The position numbers were made by a program, and so were the translations under genes. From Chryseobacterium echinoideorum (lineage in GTDB: Bacteria > Bacteroidota > Bacteroidia > Flavobacteriales > Weeksellaceae): a stretch of DNA of 64,000 bases. Shown here piece after piece: positions 9,448-18,848 of the stretch (position 1 is its first letter; the number at the start of each line of letters is the position of its first letter). The stretch lies in contig NZ_VKNW01000005.1 in the NCBI RefSeq assembly GCF_007474535.1, forward strand, positions 186,001-250,000, given 5' to 3'. The notes beneath the pieces were generated by a model that worked only from the letters and a program-made list of their open reading frames with translations, ran no database searches and had not been told where the DNA came from.

Positions 9448-10089
9448 CTATAGTTTATAAGTAAGCATAATTCCGCCTCTTGTAGGAATTATTTCTCCGC
9501 TCTTATTCCATTTCTTTGCACCATCGTAGCGTTCACCGTTATCTTTCAAATATCCTTTGTATAATGACTGAGTAAGACCGAATCCAGCATAAATATCAAT
9601 TCCTAGTTTGTCATTAATAATAAAATGATATCCGCCACTTACTCCTAATATAAAAGCCAACCCTTTCTGATAACGATCTGTCATACGAACGGTTCCATCC
9701 GGCAATACTTCAGGAACTCCATTTTCATCAACTACGGGAGCTAGATTGAAGTAATTCCATTTTTGTATATTAAAAACACCAACAGATCCATAAATTCCAA
9801 GATGCCATTTTTTCATAACTTCATTAAAATAATACCTTCCTTCTACAGTTCCCATATAAATCTGGAGATTTTTTCCGCTGAATGATTTCCAGGGAGAAAC
9901 TAAAACTTCAGTCTGTAAAGATATTTTTTTATTGAATGGTTGCTCAACAGCAACATTAAGTATACCTAAAGGAACAAATGGTGCATTAATTTTAACCTCA
10001 GTTTGAGCTTTAATTAATAAAACAGAAAATAACGGAAGCACTGTAGAAATTTTCTGCAACAGTCTTAAGATGCAAATTTTAAAAATCAT
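9448..10089 (-). CDS. DUF3575 family outer-membrane beta-barrel protein
   Basis: 213 residues with a signal peptide ending near KAQ (27-29), followed by alternating strands rich in Tyr, Gly and Trp that end in MLTYKL, the pattern of a small outer-membrane barrel. The segments YMGTVEGRYYF and WHLGIYGSVGVFN are typical of DUF3575 proteins in Bacteroidota. Function is unknown. It starts five bases after the sugar transferase stop, so it is probably cotranscribed with it. With no Wza homologue nearby, an export or assembly role for this barrel is possible but untested. Confidence 0.8.
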   Translation of the reverse strand: MIFKICILRLLQKISTVLPLFSVLLIKAQTEVKINAPFVPLGILNVAVEQPFNKKISLQTEVLVSPWKSFSGKNLQIYMGTVEGRYYFNEVMKKWHLGIYGSVGVFNIQKWNYFNLAPVVDENGVPEVLPDGTVRMTDRYQKGLAFILGVSGGYHFIINDKLGIDIYAGFGLTQSLYKGYLKDNGERYDGAKKWNKSGEIIPTRGGIMLTYKL

Positions 10090-10093
10090 TAAT

Positions 10094-10663
10094 TTATTTT
10101 ATAATAACAGAAAGGGTTTTCAGCAAAATTTGTGCATCTTTTTTAAATGAAAGCTGATAATAATAATCAAGATTCATTTTTACCTTTTCGGGAAAAAGAA
10201 TGGTATCGTTATATTCTAAAGGATTTTTCTGCTGTTTCAAAATCTCCTCTTCGTTTCTGAACTTGATACCTGCTTCACTGGTGAGACCAGGCTTTAGATT
10301 TAAAATCAATTGATTATCACCTTTTAAAGTATCATAATAACCGGGAATATCGGGTCTCGGACCGACAAAAGACATATCTCCTTTCAAAATATTAAATAAT
10401 TGCGGAAGCTCGTCAAGCTTTGTTTTTCGCATCCATTTTCCAACAGAAGATTTTTTTAAAGTTTTAGAATGATAGGTTCTCAACTTATAAATAACAAAAG
10501 TTTTGCCATATAGCCCTACTCTTTTCTGTGTAAATATTCCAGGAAAACCGGTATCAAAAGATGAAATTATAATCAATAATAAAAGTACAGGAAGCAGAAC
10601 AATGATCGTTGTAAGACTCAGCCCATAATCCATCATCGCTTTCCACCAAGGATATTTTTTCAC
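10094..10663 (-). CDS. Short sugar transferase (second initiating transferase)
   Basis: 189-residue minimal polyprenyl-phosphate phosphoglycosyl transferase, nearly the PglC core alone. It has an N-terminal hydrophobic segment (about 13-34), QKRVG (46-50), KLRT (60-63), DELPQLFN (84-91) and GPRPD (101-105). The start is GTG at 10663; no in-frame ATG fits before the conserved membrane segment. It forms a pair with the DUF3575 gene downstream. Two initiating transferases in one locus suggest either two lipid-linked glycans or redundancy; which sugar each uses cannot be read from the sequence. Confidence 0.9.
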   Translation of the reverse strand: MKKYPWWKAMMDYGLSLTTIIVLLPVLLLLIIISSFDTGFPGIFTQKRVGLYGKTFVIYKLRTYHSKTLKKSSVGKWMRKTKLDELPQLFNILKGDMSFVGPRPDIPGYYDTLKGDNQLILNLKPGLTSEAGIKFRNEEEILKQQKNPLEYNDTILFPEKVKMNLDYYYQLSFKKDAQILLKTLSVIIK

Positions 10664-10748
10664 GTTGCATTTAATTGTTTGGTAAAGATATGGAAAGATA
10701 TGATAAAGAAAATACCTTTTTTACTTTTCCTGTACTTTACAACAAAAC

Positions 10749-10773
10749 AAATCTCACAAAAAATGTGAGATTT
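10749..10773 (-). terminator. Terminator after the T9SS repeat-protein gene
   Basis: Ten-base perfect stem, AAATCTCACA (10749-10758) with TGTGAGATTT (10764-10773), loop of five. On the minus strand it is followed by GTTTTGTT. It lies 23 bases past the stop at 10796. Confidence 0.7.
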
Positions 10774-10795
10774 ATGGCTCGAAAAAGCAGTACAA

Positions 10796-13700
10796 TTAAT
10801 TATTATTTTTAACCAGAATCCAGCCTGTAAATGTTCTTCCATCCGGAAGTGTAATTACGTACCAATAGCTTGATGTAGGAATAGGTCTGCCTGCAATAGT
10901 ACCGTCCCAAATAATCTGGGTATTGGTATTTTGCTCAAAAATTAGATAACTGTATCGGTCAAATACCTTCACATTAGTCATTTCTTTTCCAAATACATGA
11001 AGATTTTTCACAATCCATTTGTCATTAAAACCGTCACCATTTGGTGTGATCGCATTTTTAATATCTAAAATCACTCCGTCTTTTTTCACGATACATTTCC
11101 CTTCTGCATATTTCACATAGAATGTTGTAATTCCGGTTGGAAGATTGTAGAAAATATTGCTTTCCTGCCAGTTAATCCCATCTGCAGAATATAATATAGG
11201 CTGAGAACCGGTGGCAATTACCGTAAAATTATTACCATTTGCTATAAGTTGTTTTATTACAGGAACATCATAATATTTAGCTTCAAATATCGCAGTAAAA
11301 AAACATCCGTTATCTGAAATCACGTTTACAGAATAAATTCCTTGTAAAACAGCATTAGAAAGAGTGCTTCCGGTGGATACAATTTCTCCCGCAGGATTGG
11401 TCCATGCATAACTTACGATAGTATGCCCTTCAACATTCAAAGTAAAGCTAAAGCTTTCTTCCGGACAAAAAAACTGGGTAGGAATGATAAAAGAAGGAAC
11501 CGATTTTAATACAATTTTTATGGATGCAATATCCGGACAAAAACCAGGAACATTTACTTTTACAAAAACAGTATTTGACATGGTATTCTGATTAAAAGCA
11601 AAGTTTGCAGGATTCGAAATTGCATTACTACCGGAATTCAGATCTGCAATCGAAAGATAATAGGTAAACACAGCATTACTCCCATTAAATATCTGATTTT
11701 CAAATTGTATAAGATTTACATTTTCTACACCATCATTTCCATTATCACAAATATTATCCATTAAAAATGGTCCTGCATTCTGAAGAGTAATTTTATCTCC
11801 AACTGTAAAATTAATATTTGCCACATCATCGCAACCGGGGATATTGGTAACCTTTACCCAAATTTGCTGCGGAAATGGCTGTGCAGAAAAATTTTGAGGA
11901 TTTGTAATTGGATTTACCCCATTCAAAGCATCCTGTTGAGTGAGATAATATGAAAATGTATTGATTGAATTAGGAATATCAACATACAATTGAGTAAAAT
12001 TATTGAGATTAACCTCAAAAATTCCATCTAAATTATCATCACATATAATCACTGTTGAATTAATCGCTTTAGGCGGGAAATAAGTATTGAGCTGGATAGG
12101 CGCTATAGAATAACAGCCACTTGTTTTCGATTGAAACCTTGCCCAAACCTGAACTGTGGAAACACTGGTTACTATGGTATTTCCAATCTGCGATGATGAA
12201 TTTCCTGAATTGGCATCGGCTGAATTAAGATAGAATGAAATATTCATATCCGATAAAGGCTGAGAATTTTGAGAGGCTACAAACAATTGCGAAAGTGCAT
12301 CATTTAACTGAAATGTTTCATTCAGATTAAAATCTTCATCACATTGATTAAGCACCGCATTATTTAATACAATTGCCGGCAAGAAAGTCATCTGAACAGT
12401 AAGTTGAGCAACTGAAAAACATGCATTGTTATTAAATTTAATTTTAACAAAAACCGTTGCGTTTCCCGGAACCAGAAACTGAGAAGGGTCTGAAATCTGC
12501 CCTGAAAATGTCTGTGTTGCAGAATTATAAGAAGTATAGTAAGTAAAAGTCACACCAGAACCCGTATAAATTTGTGGTTGAGCCTGCAATAGATTGTAAA
12601 CTTCAATACCATCATTATTATTATCGCAAATATTATTTAGAGAAATCGTTACATTAGAGTTTACATTAGGCGTAGGAACCAGACCAACCGTGACAGGATA
12701 AATCTGAACACAATTATAGGAATTTATTCTAACGAAAATTTGCTGACTGCCACTAATATTTGCTGTAGTCACCGCATTTGTATTGTTTTGTGCATCAGCC
12801 TGAGTAAGAAAAAAAGTTGTGGTTGCATTCTGGCTGCCTATGATCTGAGCCGAAAACTGATTCAATGAAACACTTTCTGAATTATTGTTATTAAAATCAC
12901 AAACGGTAAAGTTTGATTGTGCAATCACAGGGTGTACGAGATTAACATTGATTGCTCTTATCGTATAACAGTCATCACTTTGTTCAAAACGAACAAAAAA
13001 TATTTTAGTAACTAAATTTCCGTTATCTGTAATCACCTGATTCGGAGAAATAGGATTAAGACCTTCAACTGCTTCCAGATAATTATCATAAAATTCTGTA
13101 ACAGCTACAGTGAGCGGTTGGATAAGCATGCTGGAAGAAATGGTAGCCAAATTAATTGTGACATCTTCCAAACCGTTAAAACATATATATTCATTCTTAT
13201 CATTAGCCACAATTTCAGTAAAAGTAATGTTCATGTTAACAGGAACTACAGCAAAACATCCACCCGGAATCTCCACCCTTATAAAAATGGTATAAATACC
13301 TTTTTTTATGTTTCCTAAAGGAGTTCCGCCACCCAGATAAGCTGCCACTGCAGTCTCATAAGCGGTAAAAGAAGCACCGGACTGATTTGAAATAAGCGGT
13401 CCCAGATTTACTGCAAAATCAAATCCTTCAAGATTATCTGCGTTAATGTCACACATAGTAAAAACAAAGGAAATTGGTGAGTTGACATTAACACCCGTTT
13501 TTAAAACAAAATTTACAGGTCCTAAAATATAAGTACAACCCGCAGACTGCAAACGAACCCAAACCTTTGTTCCTGAAGAAATATTGGCAGATACAACAGA
13601 TCCTGTATTGTTTTGAGCATTATTTTGTGAAAGAAAATATGAAAAACCAGTAGTCCCCACCGGGAAAATTTCGTTATTAATAAGATTCAAGTCATAGTTT

Positions 13701-14995
13701 GGTTCAACACCATCATTATTGGTGTCACAGATAGAAATAATGTCGGTTAAAAGATGGTATGTCTTAAAATTCAATGTGAGAACAGCGGTTCTGTAACAGT
13801 CAGGAATTGATGGATTTTGAATTCTTACATATAAAACAGAATTTGAATTGAGAGTATAATTGGTTGAGATACTATTGGTATTATTTTGCGCATCCTGAAT
13901 GGTATTATGAAATGTAAAAATAAAATTGGAAGGATTTTGAGAAGTAAGATTAGGCTTAAAATCATTTAGGTTGAGTGTAAGCGGAGAATTTCCACAAAAA
14001 TCTTGACTATAATTTTTAGACGAAGGATAAGCAGGATCAAAACTGAGGTTAAAATCATCAGATAATGTTAAAATACTATTTCCGCAGATATTAAAGTTTA
14101 CATTGGCGGTATAGACTTCATTTTGTGTAGGACAAAGAGTCGCGGTAGTACCTGTTGCCAAAATTTGTCCTGAAGAATCTAGCCAGTTGACCTGTGGCTG
14201 AATATTGGCTCCTGATGGCGCAAATCGCCAGGCTTCCTGCGAAGTCTGCCAACTCCCTGTATTTCGTGATAACGGAGAATATCCCAAACTGCCATCGTTA
14301 TTCAATATACCGACAAGTGCATTCTCAAATTTTCTTGTCGCACAAGGTTGTGGTTTAGATCCGATAAAAACATCTACAATATTGGTAGTTTCATGCAAAA
14401 CAATCTGAGACGAAGATCTTTCTGTACATCCGGCAATTCTTCCTTCAAAAAAATTAATGATAAATTTTCTGTTAGGATAAGTTCCGGTTACAGAATAATA
14501 AATTTCTGAAGGATCGGATGAAGAAAAAACCATATCATGATAGACTCCGAAAATCGAATTTTTAGGCAGACTTGTACTTGGATTTTGCCATGCAACATTC
14601 GGATAATTGATGTTTCCTATTTGGTTTTCATCAAAGGTGACCATCCCGTTTGAGCCTATTACAACAGATTCAAAGTACTGGTTAAAAAAGCAGAATTTAA
14701 AGGGAAGATTAAGCTTTACTGCAAAAAGATCGTCATAATTTGCATTGATAGGCGTTCCCTGATTAAAGGGAATCAGAGGAGAAAAATTTTCGGAAGTAAC
14801 CTGGTATGATGTTGTCTGCTTAATAACAGGATACTCTACACCGAGTGTAAAGCAGCCATTGGCATCAAGATTATTGATACAGGTAACATTAAAATTTTCA
14901 TTTCCCAACGCATCTTTTACTTTGACAGCAATAGGAGTCTGAGCAAAATAGAAAACAGCGAAAAATAAACAAAAAACTGATAAAAATTTTGTCAT
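10796..14995 (-). CDS. Giant secreted repeat protein with type B T9SS sorting domain
   Basis: About 1399 residues. The start chosen is ATG at 14995 (MTKFLSVFCLFFAVFYFAQ), which gives a clean signal peptide; an in-frame start at 15073 would lie upstream of the -7 box. After an N-terminal domain of about 300 residues come roughly eight tandem units of 80-100 residues. Each opens with a variant of (V/I)CDxNxDG and contains a YYL(T/S)xxDA-like segment. The last 90 or so residues, from TPNGDGFNDKW to the end, are the type B sorting domain that sends proteins through the type IX system to the cell surface. It is likely a surface adhesin or matrix protein; the ligand is unknown. Its position beside the capsule locus fits an envelope role. 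Confidence 0.92.
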   Translation of the reverse strand: MTKFLSVFCLFFAVFYFAQTPIAVKVKDALGNENFNVTCINNLDANGCFTLGVEYPVIKQTTSYQVTSENFSPLIPFNQGTPINANYDDLFAVKLNLPFKFCFFNQYFESVVIGSNGMVTFDENQIGNINYPNVAWQNPSTSLPKNSIFGVYHDMVFSSSDPSEIYYSVTGTYPNRKFIINFFEGRIAGCTERSSSQIVLHETTNIVDVFIGSKPQPCATRKFENALVGILNNDGSLGYSPLSRNTGSWQTSQEAWRFAPSGANIQPQVNWLDSSGQILATGTTATLCPTQNEVYTANVNFNICGNSILTLSDDFNLSFDPAYPSSKNYSQDFCGNSPLTLNLNDFKPNLTSQNPSNFIFTFHNTIQDAQNNTNSISTNYTLNSNSVLYVRIQNPSIPDCYRTAVLTLNFKTYHLLTDIISICDTNNDGVEPNYDLNLINNEIFPVGTTGFSYFLSQNNAQNNTGSVVSANISSGTKVWVRLQSAGCTYILGPVNFVLKTGVNVNSPISFVFTMCDINADNLEGFDFAVNLGPLISNQSGASFTAYETAVAAYLGGGTPLGNIKKGIYTIFIRVEIPGGCFAVVPVNMNITFTEIVANDKNEYICFNGLEDVTINLATISSSMLIQPLTVAVTEFYDNYLEAVEGLNPISPNQVITDNGNLVTKIFFVRFEQSDDCYTIRAINVNLVHPVIAQSNFTVCDFNNNNSESVSLNQFSAQIIGSQNATTTFFLTQADAQNNTNAVTTANISGSQQIFVRINSYNCVQIYPVTVGLVPTPNVNSNVTISLNNICDNNNDGIEVYNLLQAQPQIYTGSGVTFTYYTSYNSATQTFSGQISDPSQFLVPGNATVFVKIKFNNNACFSVAQLTVQMTFLPAIVLNNAVLNQCDEDFNLNETFQLNDALSQLFVASQNSQPLSDMNISFYLNSADANSGNSSSQIGNTIVTSVSTVQVWARFQSKTSGCYSIAPIQLNTYFPPKAINSTVIICDDNLDGIFEVNLNNFTQLYVDIPNSINTFSYYLTQQDALNGVNPITNPQNFSAQPFPQQIWVKVTNIPGCDDVANINFTVGDKITLQNAGPFLMDNICDNGNDGVENVNLIQFENQIFNGSNAVFTYYLSIADLNSGSNAISNPANFAFNQNTMSNTVFVKVNVPGFCPDIASIKIVLKSVPSFIIPTQFFCPEESFSFTLNVEGHTIVSYAWTNPAGEIVSTGSTLSNAVLQGIYSVNVISDNGCFFTAIFEAKYYDVPVIKQLIANGNNFTVIATGSQPILYSADGINWQESNIFYNLPTGITTFYVKYAEGKCIVKKDGVILDIKNAITPNGDGFNDKWIVKNLHVFGKEMTNVKVFDRYSYLIFEQNTNTQIIWDGTIAGRPIPTSSYWYVITLPDGRTFTGWILVKNNN

Positions 14996-15061
14996 TGATT
15001 TGGCTTGATTATAATTATTAAAATGGCTTGAATTAAATAAAACATCAAAACCATTAATTAA

Positions 15062-15090
15062 CAAAAGTAACAAATTACATATATGAACAA
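15062..15090 (-). promoter_or_regulatory. Promoter of the T9SS repeat-protein gene
   Basis: On the minus strand: -33 TTG (complement of 15088-15090), an 18-base spacer, then the -7 box TACTTTTG (complement of 15062-15069). It gives a leader of about 60 bases before the ATG at 14995 and rules out the longer ORF start. Confidence 0.6.
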
Positions 15091-15206
15091 ATAAAATATA
15101 AAATTATGTAGTAAAAATTCACAAATCAATACATATAAACGATTATTCATTAAGTAAAATCAATGATCACATTAACTAAAAAAAAGCAATGGTGAATTAA
15201 TATCTT

Positions 15207-15249
15207 AAAAAAAAGACTGCATCACTTATAGTGACACAGTCTTTTTTTT
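15207..15249 (-). terminator. lysS terminator
   Basis: Long stem, A8GACTG (15207-15219) with CAGTCT8 (15237-15249), enclosing a second small stem CACT/AGTG. It lies just past the lysS stop, has runs of T on either strand, and separates lysS from the repeat-protein gene. Confidence 0.85.
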
Positions 15250-15267
15250 ATCTTTTTTGTGATATTC

Positions 15268-16968
15268 TTAAACCAATCTCATCAAAACATTTTCATCTAT
15301 TTTTTCCACTTTTACTATACCATGTTTGGTAAGATTTTTTGAAGCTTTATCCCATTTTTTACCGGATAATTGGCTCCTTTCTTTTACCTCCGCTAAAGAA
15401 AATGCGTCTTCCTGAGAATTTAAAATTTCCAAAATAACTTTTTCATCTTCGCCTAGCTCGATTTGAGGAACTGCTTTCTCAGGTCTCATCTGTGGAAAAA
15501 ACAATACTTCCTGAATGGATGGATTATTCGTCAGGAACATAATCAGTCTGTCCATTCCTATTCCTAAACCTGACGTTGGAGGCATTCCGTACTCCAAAGC
15601 TCTCAGAAAATCCTCATCAATAAATCCTGTTGCTTCATCATCACCCTTTTCTGATAATTTCAGCTGCTCTTCAAAACGCTCTCTCTGGTCAATCGGATCA
15701 TTCAATTCTGAATAAGCATTGGCTATTTCTTTTCCGCACACCATCAATTCAAAACGCTCTGTAAGACCATCTTTGCTTCTGTGTTTCTTGGTTAAAGGTG
15801 ACATTTCGATCGGATAATCAGTAATAAATGTCGGCTGGATGAAGTTTCCTTCACATTTCTCACCAAAAATTTCGTCGATTAATTTCCCTTTCCCCATCGT
15901 TTCGTTTACATCAATCCCAATAGATTTAGCAAAATCAAATAATTCCTGTTCAGATTTTCCTGTAATATCAAAACCTGTATATTTTAGAATTGCTTCTGTC
16001 ATGGAAACTCTTGGATAAGGAGCTTTCCAGCTGATGGTATGTTCACCAAATGTAGATTCTGCATTTCCGTTTACAGAAGTTGCGCAGAATTCCAGCAACT
16101 TTTCTGTGAAATCCATCATCCAGTTGTAATCTTTGTAAGCCACATAAATTTCCATTGCGGTAAATTCAGGATTATGGGTTCTGTCCATTCCTTCATTTCT
16201 GAAGTTTTTTGAGAATTCATACACACCGTCAAAACCTCCAACAATCAATCTTTTCAGATATAACTCATTGGCAATTCTTAAATACAAAGGAATATCTAAA
16301 GCATTATGATGAGTAATAAACGGTCTTGCAGCTGCTCCACCGGGAATTGACTGTAAAATTGGAGTTTCTACTTCAAAATATCCTGCATCATTGAAGAAAG
16401 TTCTCATGGCATTGAACAATTTTGTTCTTTTCACAAAAATTTCTTTTACATGAGGATTTACAGTAAGATCTACATAGCGTTGTCTGTATCTGAGTTCGGC
16501 ATCGTTGAATGCATCATGCACCACTCCGTTTTCATCCGTTTTTGCAAGCGGAAGCGGTCTTAAAGATTTGGTAAGAAGAGTAAAATTTTTCACCAAAACC
16601 GTTTTCTCGCCTACCTGTGTTGTAAACAACTCTCCTTCAATACCGATGATATCACCAATATCTAAAAGGTGTTTATATACGTCGTTATACAAAGTTTTAT
16701 CTTCTCCGGTACAGATTTCGTCACGGTTAAAGTATACCTGAATTTTCCCTGTAGAATCCTGCAATTCAGCAAAAGAAGCTTTACCCTGAATTCTGCGGGA
16801 CATTAGTCTGCCTGCAATCTTTACCTGTTTACTTTCAGAAAAATCCTTTTTTATAGATTCCGTAGTATCTGTAATTACATATTCTTCTGCCGGGAATGCA
16901 TTGATTCCCATTTCAACAAGCTTGTTCAGCTTTTCTCTTCTAATGATTTCCTGTTCTGATAATTGCAT
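15268..16968 (-). CDS. lysS: Lysine--tRNA ligase, class II
   Basis: Charges tRNA-Lys in the cytoplasm. With the ATG at 16968 it has 566 residues; the longer ORF begins at a TTG inside the promoter box. An OB-fold anticodon domain covers about 50-136. The class II core holds motif 2 FRNEGMDRTHNPEF (about 256-269) and motif 3 GLGIGMDRLIMFLTN before PSIQEVLFFPQMRP. After that the protein runs on about 70 residues beyond the end of the E. coli enzyme (about 505 residues). This tail looks helical with a small winged-helix flavour (SLAEVKERSQLSGKKWDKAS); its role is unknown. Confidence 0.97.
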   Translation of the reverse strand: MQLSEQEIIRREKLNKLVEMGINAFPAEEYVITDTTESIKKDFSESKQVKIAGRLMSRRIQGKASFAELQDSTGKIQVYFNRDEICTGEDKTLYNDVYKHLLDIGDIIGIEGELFTTQVGEKTVLVKNFTLLTKSLRPLPLAKTDENGVVHDAFNDAELRYRQRYVDLTVNPHVKEIFVKRTKLFNAMRTFFNDAGYFEVETPILQSIPGGAAARPFITHHNALDIPLYLRIANELYLKRLIVGGFDGVYEFSKNFRNEGMDRTHNPEFTAMEIYVAYKDYNWMMDFTEKLLEFCATSVNGNAESTFGEHTISWKAPYPRVSMTEAILKYTGFDITGKSEQELFDFAKSIGIDVNETMGKGKLIDEIFGEKCEGNFIQPTFITDYPIEMSPLTKKHRSKDGLTERFELMVCGKEIANAYSELNDPIDQRERFEEQLKLSEKGDDEATGFIDEDFLRALEYGMPPTSGLGIGMDRLIMFLTNNPSIQEVLFFPQMRPEKAVPQIELGEDEKVILEILNSQEDAFSLAEVKERSQLSGKKWDKASKNLTKHGIVKVEKIDENVLMRLV

Positions 16969-16992
16969 TGTAAATTCAATTTTTTGGAATTG

Positions 16993-17000
16993 CAAAAGTA
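16993..17000 (-). promoter_or_regulatory. Putative -7 box of lysS
   Basis: Minus-strand TACTTTTG, matching TAnnTTTG, placed so that transcription would begin about 20 bases before the lysS ATG at 16968. No clear -33 TTG. Confidence 0.45.
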
Positions 17001-17112
17001 ATGAATTTAAAGATTTTATGGAAGTTAAATTTTATACCACCATTTATTTAGAAAAATAACTTAGATAAGATTTAATCCTTTAAGAATTTTATGAAAGAGT
17101 TGAGAATTATGA

Positions 17113-17137
17113 CGTAAAATATTTAAGATATTTTACG
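17113..17137. terminator. AT-rich hairpin between rlmF and lysS
   Basis: Perfect ten-base stem CGTAAAATAT/ATATTTTACG with a five-base loop. It lies downstream of the rlmF stop on the minus strand, but no strong T run follows, so it may be a weak terminator or an mRNA-stabilising stem. Confidence 0.4.
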
Positions 17138-17222
17138 GTTTTCCATATAATTTTAAATTTGTTCGTGCTCAAGAATCTTAAAATAAATAAACCAAATTTT
17201 CATGTTTGAAAACTTAAAATAC

Positions 17223-18149
17223 TCAAATCCAGTTTTTACGTTCACTTTGTGAGGTAAAAGTCCAGACTAAAATTCTGCTTACTTTCTGACCCTGAGACAT
17301 TTCAATCGTTTTGATTTCTGCTGCTTTTAGTTTGCTTAAAAGTAAATTTAACTTGAAAAGATTTTCTTTTTTTGAAACCAAACAGGTAAACCACAACACT
17401 TTGGAAGAAAACACAGTACTTTCTTCAATCATTTTTGAAATAAAAGCCAGTTCACCACCTTCGCACCAAAGTTCAGATTGTTGTCCGCTGAAATTCAGAT
17501 TGGGATTTTTAATTTTGGATGTATTCAGATTTTTTGTTTTCCTCAAATTCCCTTTCAAAGCAGATTCTTCAGAACCATGAAACGGAGGATTGCACATGGA
17601 AAAAGCAAACTTATCTTCAGAAGAAACAATATTTTTAAAGATAAAATTTGAATTTTTCTGAAACCTAAGCTCAATTCCAGACGACAAATCTGGATTTTGA
17701 TTTAAAATATGTTGTGCATTTTTAAGAGAATCTTTATTGATATCGGTTCCGACCATTCTCCAACCATAAGATTGATGCGCTATTAAAGGATAAACCAAGT
17801 TAGCTCCGGCTCCGATATCCAAACCTTTCACAGAAAAACCTTTTGGAGTTTGATGATGATTTTCAGCCAGCAAATCGGCAATATAGTGTACGTAATCTGC
17901 TCTTCCGGGAATGGGAGGACAAAGATTTCCATCCGGAATATCCCAGTTTTTGATTCCGTAAAAATGTTCCAACAAAGCTTTATTAAGTAATTTTACCGCT
18001 TTCGGAATGCTGAAATTGATGGTAAAGTTTCCGTAAGGATTTTTATACACATAATGTTTCAATTCCGGCACACAAGAAATCAGGGAATCAAAATCATAAG
18101 AATTTCGGTGCAGATTTCTTGGGTGCAGATTTGATTTTTCAGAAGACAT
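17223..18149 (-). CDS. rlmF: 23S rRNA (adenine1618-N6)-methyltransferase
   Basis: SAM-dependent enzyme that methylates A1618 of 23S rRNA. The 308 residues start with the family-specific HPRNLHRNSYDF (9-20), then CPPIPGRADYVHY (77-89), the SAM motif LDIGAGANLVY (110-120) and the N6-adenine signature NPPFHGS (187-193). Length agrees with E. coli RlmF. It begins directly next to the cytochrome gene stop with no gap, so the small genes at 18150-18718 probably share its transcript. Confidence 0.95.
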   Translation of the reverse strand: MSSEKSNLHPRNLHRNSYDFDSLISCVPELKHYVYKNPYGNFTINFSIPKAVKLLNKALLEHFYGIKNWDIPDGNLCPPIPGRADYVHYIADLLAENHHQTPKGFSVKGLDIGAGANLVYPLIAHQSYGWRMVGTDINKDSLKNAQHILNQNPDLSSGIELRFQKNSNFIFKNIVSSEDKFAFSMCNPPFHGSEESALKGNLRKTKNLNTSKIKNPNLNFSGQQSELWCEGGELAFISKMIEESTVFSSKVLWFTCLVSKKENLFKLNLLLSKLKAAEIKTIEMSQGQKVSRILVWTFTSQSERKNWI

Positions 18150-18518
18150 TTACTTCTTCTGTTTTAGGATATATTCTACCATTTTTTTGGCATCTTCCTT
18201 TGAAAATTGGGAATGAGGTGCCATAGGTACATCTCCCCATACTCCGCTTCCGCCTTCAATTATTTTGGAAGCAAGTTTTTCAATATCTTTTTCGGAATAT
18301 CGTGCGGCGATCTCCTGATAGGAAGGACCAATCATTTTCTCTGTCACATTATGGCATGACATACAGTCGGATGTCTCTATCAAAGCCTGTCCTGAAATAT
18401 TTTTCACCACAGGAGATGGCACATCATCCGTATCCGTTTTTTGAGCTTCGTAATTTTCTTTTTTAGAACAGGAAAACAGAAATAAACCTGCTGCTAATGC
18501 CAAAAATAAATGTTTCAT
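18150..18518 (-). CDS. Lipoprotein c-type cytochrome
   Basis: 122-residue monohaem cytochrome c of the c552-like class. A lipobox places the lipidated Cys at residue 17, so it should be membrane-tethered in the periplasm. The haem site is CMSCH (52-56), with Cys52 and Cys55 as thioether anchors and His56 as ligand; Met99 in the VPMAPH segment is the likely second ligand. IGPSYQEIAARY is typical of the family. Its ATG overlaps the stop of the small lipoprotein gene (TAATG). It probably shuttles electrons in respiration, but its partner is not visible. Confidence 0.9.
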   Translation of the reverse strand: MKHLFLALAAGLFLFSCSKKENYEAQKTDTDDVPSPVVKNISGQALIETSDCMSCHNVTEKMIGPSYQEIAARYSEKDIEKLASKIIEGGSGVWGDVPMAPHSQFSKEDAKKMVEYILKQKK

Positions 18519-18718
18519 TATTTTGCAGCTATAGTATCAACCGCAGCAGGAGCTGGTGCCGCTACCGGTGCAGAATCTGTTGCTGTAGAATCAGTGACAG
18601 TAGGTGCAGCAGGTTCCTCAAGCATAATATTGCTATCCTGTAGAGATTTTTCTTCTTTTTTTGAGCAGCTTACTGCCGTTAAACTTGCGATGAATACGAT
18701 TGCTAAAACTTTTTTCAT
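18518..18718 (-). CDS. Small Ala/Pro-rich lipoprotein, unknown function
   Basis: 66 residues: signal peptide with lipidated Cys at 18 (TAVSCSKKE), then a low-complexity tail rich in Ala, Pro, Thr and Asp with no fold signature. It is translationally coupled to the cytochrome lipoprotein by a TAATG overlap. It may be an extended periplasmic tether or an accessory of the cytochrome. I recognise no family. Confidence 0.7.
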   Translation of the reverse strand: MKKVLAIVFIASLTAVSCSKKEEKSLQDSNIMLEEPAAPTVTDSTATDSAPVAAPAPAAVDTIAAK

Positions 18719-18814
18719 TGTTAATTATAATTTGATCACAAAAATAGGAAAATATTATCTTTCATCATCAGCTTCGGCTTCTAATTTAGTGAAGAACATT
18801 TTTTGCTTTTTTTA

Positions 18815-18844
18815 TTTTTGGTTTCAAAAAAATATATACATTTG
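18815..18844 (+). promoter_or_regulatory. Promoter of the trp operon
   Basis: TTTTTG (18815-18820), a 16-base spacer and TACATTTG (18837-18844), a full match to the -7 consensus TAnnTTTG. The spacer is slightly short of the usual 17-23. Only four bases separate the box from the leader-peptide ATG, so the transcript should start at or next to the ATG. Confidence 0.65.
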
Positions 18845-18848
18845 CAAT

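Noticed and set aside
10660..10842. 60-residue minus-strand ORF between the T9SS gene and the short sugar transferase
   Set aside because: It overlaps the end of the repeat-protein gene, crosses its terminator hairpin and shows no family features.
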